Shown here: piece after piece, positions 59,076-64,000 of the stretch | Layout: each line of letters opens with the position of its first letter | How positions within the stretch are numbered: the stretch's first letter is position 1 | DNA from: Microstegium vimineum | Taxonomy: Eukaryota; Streptophyta; Magnoliopsida; Poales; Poaceae | Assembly: GCA_022036555.1 (NCBI GenBank) | Contig: CM039124.1 | Coordinates: 55,210,456 to 55,274,455, forward strand | Direction: 5' to 3' | DNA length: 64,000 bases | Notes under the pieces: model-generated | The model's input: only the letters and a program-made list of their open reading frames with translations | Told to the model about the DNA's origin: nothing | Database searches by the model: none | Program-made: the position numbers and the translations under genes

Positions 59076-59626
59076 AAACCCACGGCGGCCGAGCGTCGGC
59101 CCGGTGGCCAAGCGCTGCCCCGACGGCCGTGCGCTGCCCCACCATGTCGCGGCGACCCAACGCCACCCCGCCCAGTCCTCCCTGTTCCACCCCGCCATGG
59201 GTGCCCAGCGACGCCCCAGCGGCTCCCCTCCCTACTCCGAGTGGCACTGCGGAGCTCCGGCGGCCAGCGACCACAGCGACCAGATCGACCCTCCTCGACC
59301 AATGCGCGAGACGAAGAACGTGCGAGGCGCGCGAGAGGGAGAGGGACGGAGCCCAACTGGGTCGGCGTTGTCCCCTCGTTTTTGAGGGATGAAGCCAACC
59401 CGCATATCATAGGTACATTCCAACCCGGATCGACCCACTACCACCCAACCCTCCTTCCAAACACAGGTCAATCTGGGTCCAACCCGTTCCAACCCAGTGC
59501 AACCCTCAAACCAAACATACGGGGCAACTTGACAGATCCGACTAGGCACTTTGCTCATGATCGGGGCACTCCATGGTCCACATATCTCTCTCTCTAGGTT
59601 AGACCAGGCACAGGGCTTTTGCTCTG
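59076..59626. other. GC-rich low-complexity stretch
   Basis: Overlapping frames on both strands at 59052-59654; no recognised protein. Short imperfect repeats of CCAACCC near 59410-59510. Nothing else is seen. Confidence 0.35.
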
Positions 59627-59629
59627 TTA

Positions 59630-59908
59630 GAGCATCTCGAGCCACAGCCCCCAAATCAAGCCCCTACATTTTCATTTGGGAGGTGGCTTGTAAAATTCGT
59701 GGGCTAAATTCAAAGTTCAACTCTAGCCATAGTCCCTAATTTGGGGGAAGAGAAATAGGAGGGTCTCAATCCTAGGGACCCGAAACTAAAATTTGAGAGC
59801 CCTCCTAAAATAGGAGCCCAAATAAGAGGTCCATTGGAATGGATTTTTTTGGATCAAGTCTCTAGATTTAGAATAGGGACTTGTTTAAGGGCTCCACTGG
59901 AGTTGCTC
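59630..59908. mobile_element. Tourist-like MITE (TTA target duplication)
   Basis: TTA at 59627-59629 and 59909-59911. Termini GAGCATCTCGAGCC and CTGGAGTTGCTC are related inverted repeats and match the family of the multimerised MITE at 49.4 kb. Length 279 bp. Confidence 0.7.
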
Positions 59909-59911
59909 TTA

Positions 59912-60378
59912 CCACTGTAGTGAATAACAATGCCCTGTGACCGTGAGCTTGGCAACGAGTATGGCACGTGTACACGTGATGAAACCCTAGCAGGTCGACC
60001 ACAGAGGATTGTCTCTTGTAAAAAGCATCCATGGGCCATGGCAAACGAAGCACTACTGGGCAATCCAATCGGATATATACGCACGGCCCAATCGACTAGT
60101 AGAAACAAGCTGAACAGAAACGGCTTGCTAGCACATTACAGACCGCCCCTGCCTCCGGTACAGACAAGGCAACGCACACAGGACATTATGGCCATCACGC
60201 CTCTCAGTCTCTCACGTCCACGAACCAGAGACGAAAACTTGCGAAACCTGAGGCTGATGAGACTTGGAGCGGTAAACGATGTGGAACTTCTCTGCCATAT
60301 CATCATGTGCTGATTTCCCGGTCAAGTGTCTCGCCGAGGGGCGGAGGAGAGGAGGACGTTTGCAGTGCACGTACGGGC
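59912..60378. other. 3' flank of the NPH3-family gene
   Basis: Contains the probable 3' UTR of the minus-strand NPH3 gene. No other feature is seen. Confidence 0.45.
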
Positions 60379-62845
60379 TCACGGGCTCATCCCCATCCTA
60401 GACGCCCTTGACGCCACCACGTTGCGCGCGTGCGAGTCGCACACCTGCGTGCTGAACTTGCACCCGTGCCGCGCCCTCCACCCACCCACCGCCGCGTGTC
60501 TCGGCCCGTCCCCGCCGCCTTCCGCGCTGCCGCTACGGCCGCCGGGCGACCGGCTGCCACCGCCGCGCCCGTCGATCTTCTTGATAGCCCTGCGCATGCT
60601 GGAGCACTCGCGCTCCAGCTCCTGCACCCGGCTCGCCACGCTGTCCATGTCCAGCCGTAGCACCTGGCTCTGCTGCGCTAGCGCCGTCGCCCCTCGCCAC
60701 GCCGCCGCCGCCTCGCTGGGCCCCGCGCGCGGAGCGCCAACGGCGGTGGGCGGCGCGAGGAGCGTGCCCGTGATGGCGCGCCGGAGCTGCAGCTGCTCGA
60801 AGAAGAGCACTTGTAGCACTGCCCGCAGCGGGAGCCGCTCGTTCTGCGCCGCGTGCGTGCACGCCTCCACCGTCAGTTTCCGGCAGTCCACCACGCCCAC
60901 CACCCTGTCCCGTTCCTCCGCCGTCAGCCGCGGGTGCGCCTGCAAATTAACGCCCACTACAATAGTTAGTGGTCAAAAGAGACGAGGCAGCCTGTTTGCT
61001 TAGAGCCACCGAAAAAACGTTTTTGTCTCACAGAAAAACAGCCAAAATAACATCGACCGCGGCTTATCAGCGAACAGGCCGGGTCTTTGGCAGTGGCAGC
61101 TCAAAAGGAGACATTTTTTCTTTGTCCTTTAACGTGGACGACATGCTCCCGCGGTGACCTGGCACCGGACGCACGCACGCGCGTACCTTGAGGAAGATGT
61201 CGACGGCGCGGTAGACGCCATCGTCGTAGATACGGGCATGGTCGGGCAACGAAAGCGCGAGGTCGCAGAACTTGGTAGGCTTCAGGTTGGCGTCTGACGC
61301 GACCTCGGCGAGGTAACTGTCCACAAGCTTGCCCACCTGCACAACGACAACCCCGGACGGCCGCGGCGCCACCACCTCCGCGGCCACCGCTTCCTCCTCC
61401 TCCTCCTCCTCGATCGACGCCGAAGACGTGGCCTTGCCACCGACGAGCTCCTCCTCCTCCGCGAAGAAGTACCTGACGATCCGCTGGACGCAGTCCACGT
61501 CGTAGAGCGTCTCCGCGGTGCCCGAGTAGCTCGGGATGAGCACGTCCTCTAGCGCCGCCTGATGCAGCTGCGTGGCGACCTTCCGCTCCAGCGCCGCGCA
61601 CGCCGCGTCCGACGCGCGCAGGATGTGCGCCGTCCGCAGCAGCGCCAACAGGAACTTGGCGGTGACCACGCGCCCCGAGCATTTTCTCCGCGGGGAGGCT
61701 GGCGACCACGGCCTCAAGGAGCTCCTTCTGCTCCACCTCCGAGGACACCGGCGCCGACGCGAGGCGCCGGCGCATGGACCTCGACAGCCCTGGGATGGTG
61801 CCCCTGGCGTAGGACACCAGGCAGCTCTCCCTGGCCTCCGCCCTGACGTCGTCGCGCGCGGCCATAGCCGCCATCACCCGCTTGTACATGCGCAGGCCGA
61901 GCACGGCCAGGTCGTCGAACCAGGAGCGCGACGCGGCCGACGACGAGCGCGCGGCGATGGCTTCCACGCAGCGGGACACAATGCCGAGCTCCTCGGCGTG
62001 CGGCAGCAGCTCCTCGCACGACTTGAGCGCCTTGGTGGCGTCGCCGGGGTGCCGCAGCACGGTCTGCTCCAGGTAAGCCTCCGCGCGCGCCGCGAGGTTG
62101 TCCTCGGCGTGATCCTCCGTCATCTCCAGGTACTCGGCCGCGCACCGCAGCGGCACGACGTTCCAGGCGGTGAGGTCGACGCGGACGCCGTAGCAGAACT
62201 TGGCGGCCGCCTCGAACGTGCCCGGCCCGCCCGGGAAGTCCGGGAACGCAATGCTGTACGGCTGCCCGTCGCCCTCTCCCGCCGTCCTAACCTGCTGCTG
62301 CTCCTGCTCGGGCTCGTCGTCTTCATCCCCTTCCTCCTCCTCTGCTTCCTCGATCTCTATCTCCGCAGCACCGTCGTCATCACCTCCGTCACTGTTGCTC
62401 CTCATCTGTCTCCGCCGCCGTCCCCGCGCCGGACGCTGCTCCTCCTGCTCGCTGAGCATGCGGTGGATCTTGCGGCTCTTGGACATGAGCGGGAACTGCG
62501 CGGGAAACGCAACGCCTCAGCGGAATTTCATCGAGCAAGACGCAGGGGAGCACTCACCAAAACCCCTCCCCAACAAACAATCAGAGCAGCTGGAGAACTC
62601 ACCTTGTGGAGGTGGAAGGCCATGTCGTGCACCTCGAACACGACGTCGCTGGGCAGCCCCGTGGTGCAGAACCTGGCGCGAGACGCAGAACCCATCAGTC
62701 CATCATCAACAGACACAGAAGACACGGTAAAGCAACGGAATTCTGCATCAAACCACCGGAATTCAAACAGTCAGCACCCACCAGCGGCGCTCGCTACTCA
62801 CCATGCCTGGCCCTTGGACGAGCCGTGCCGGACCGACGACGACAT
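60379..62845 (-). CDS. NPH3/RPT2-family BTB protein, frameshifted in this sequence
   Basis: Four exons on the minus strand: 62845-62802, 62672-62603, 62495-61187 and 60939-60379, about 660 residues if one base is ignored. The BTB part reads KGQAWFCTTGLPSDVVFEVH then FHLHKFPLMSKSRKIHRML, and continues at FEAAAKFCYGVRVDL. The NPH3 domain follows (SWFDDLAVLGLRMYKRVMAA, KPTKFCDLALSLPDHARIYD, AHPRLTAEERD, EACTHAAQNERLPLRAVLQV), then a short coiled coil (SRVQELERECSSMRRAI). Such proteins are plasma-membrane CUL3 adaptors in phototropic and auxin signalling. Exon 3 loses frame at 61682-61685, where four A on the coding strand stand where three are needed between LPAEK and the next conserved block; an assembly error or recent mutation are both possible. 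An acidic insertion at residues 54-116 splits the BTB fold. Confidence 0.88.
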
Positions 62846-63370
62846 GGCCGCTGCCCTGCCCGCTACGATCCGGAATGAGAAGAAGGGGATGGCATCAGCT
62901 ACATCTACTATCTCCCTCGGCCTCGCTCGCTCGTAGCCGTATGATTGATTGGGGCGGGTAGGTGTGGCAATTCAGGGACGTCTGCTGCCTACCAGGCCAA
63001 TTAAATTGGCATTCAGAATCCCACTTCCCATGCCAGTGTCAGCAGCAGCAGCAGGAAGTTATTGCTGAGGGGGATAAACTAGGAAGGACAGGACAGCCGA
63101 TGACATGTATGGAAAGCTACGCCTCGTTGCTGCGTTAAAAAATCTTGGCTCATCAACGATCCGCTGCCGGTTGCCGGCTTGCCGCCGCTCATCCACTGCC
63201 TCTTTTGTGCGTGTTCTCTTGGCTGGGGAGGGCGATGAGGTGCGTGTGACCCAACCACAACCACTCCACGTCAAGTGTTACGATACATACTTCGATGGTA
63301 TTGTTATAGAACTTGATTTCGAGTTTAGAACTGGTAACGGTGAGATACAAGTTTGTGGAATCGGAGGTCG
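62846..63370. other. NPH3 gene promoter side
   Basis: Upstream of the NPH3 start codon. GC-mixed, with an AGC run near 63043; no convincing TATA box. The right half borders the gypsy element and may be its 3' non-coding region. Confidence 0.4.
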
Positions 63371-64000
63371 TCAGATCCTCGAGCCGCAGCTCGCCAACCT
63401 GTTCTGACGCCAACTAAGACAACCTCCTTTTCCCCCACCTCTTTCCCTTTTAACAAGAAAACGATACAACGACAACAATGGCCGCAAATCTGGGCCGACG
63501 AATTTGGTATTGGGCTTCAGCTTCCTCTTTCCTTTGGGCTTCTTCTGGGGTACCATGGGACGGACCGTGACATCTCCCCCTCCATTAGCAACGGCTTGTC
63601 CCCAAGCCGAGAAGTCCGGAAATCGACGGAGGAAATCATCTTCATCTTCCCACGTAGCAAGTTCTAGCGAAGAGCCCCTCCACTGGACCAACAATTGATG
63701 ATATGATCGGCGATTGCGAGTTGTGACCCGACGATCCAGAACCATGGTCGGATACTGCACAGGAACGTCAACAGCAGGTAGTGGAGTGAAAGGAACGGGC
63801 CCCATACCTTGCACCGGTTTGAGCAGGGAGACATGAAAGATATTGTGAACGGTAGAGTTCTGGGGCAGTTTGAGTTTATATGCAACGGAGCCAATTCGAG
63901 CTTCAACTTCGAAAGGACCGAAATACCGATACGACAGTTTTGGACTGATCCTGGAAGTGACTGAACTCTGAGCATAGGGTTGGAGTTTAAGCCAGACTCG
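63371..64000 (-). mobile_element. Gypsy chromovirus polyprotein, C-terminal end
   Basis: Open on the minus strand from the window edge to a stop at 63371-63373, 209 residues. It shows the end of integrase (SPKLSYRYFGPFEVEARIG, then VHNIFHVSLLKPVQG) followed by a chromodomain-like segment (VQWRGSSLELATWEDEDDF, RRFPDFSAWGQA), as in Tekay/Del-type Ty3-gypsy chromoviruses, where it steers insertion. No stop occurs within the visible part, so this end is intact. The rest, including reverse transcriptase, lies beyond the window. LTR ends are not identified. Confidence 0.85.

Noticed and set aside
61572..62936. 454-codon plus-strand frame
   Set aside because: Antisense shadow of the GC-rich NPH3-family gene; the minus strand carries the conserved protein.

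Overview
This is nuclear DNA of a flowering plant, most likely a grass (Poaceae) and probably a panicoid such as the sorghum, sugarcane or maize group. The genes are split by GT-AG introns and have GC-rich first exons. The mitochondrial ribosomal protein S10 gene is nuclear, as in cereals. The spaces between genes are filled with LTR retroelements, Tourist-type MITEs, hAT and Mutator-like elements. The species call is inference; no tool was run.

Host genes, in order: (1) an OB-fold nucleic-acid-binding protein on the minus strand (389-1897), divergent from (2) mitochondrial RPS10 on the plus strand (3923-4252); (3) deoxyhypusine synthase on the minus strand in seven exons (5937-9769); (4) a 63-residue cysteine-rich CYSTM-like protein on the plus strand in three tiny exons (33983-34427); (5) a DUF4228/PADRE protein on the minus strand (36259-36762); (6) a membrane-anchored dirigent-like protein on the plus strand (48257-48838); (7) a UPF0114 membrane protein on the minus strand in five exons (51866-53368), with a defective acceptor at exon 4; (8) an NPH3/BTB phototropism-family protein on the minus strand in four exons (60379-62845), carrying a one-base frameshift.

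Between them: 10-11.5 kb holds a long inverted-repeat element; 14.8-15.9 kb a Mutator-like hairpin element with a 9-bp target duplication; 16.3-17.9 kb a hAT element remnant with a BED-finger fragment; 20.5-28.2 kb a decayed non-autonomous copia (Sirevirus-like) retroelement; 28.2-33.2 kb a mosaic of captured gene fragments and LTR pieces bracketed by two almost identical 489-bp direct repeats; 40.9-50 kb several MITEs, including one partly multimerised; 55.4-59.1 kb a long gypsy-type LTR-like segment. The right edge holds the chromodomain end of a gypsy polyprotein running out of the window.

The most interesting signals are: (a) genes 1 and 2 are driven from the two arms of one inverted duplication, so the organelle-derived RPS10 gene appears to have its leader exon, splice donor and promoter side by copying a neighbour's; (b) the hairpin element, whose arms contain a degenerate tRNA-like module; (c) the 489-bp duplication around the gene-fragment mosaic; (d) an insertion sitting exactly at a splice acceptor of the UPF0114 gene.
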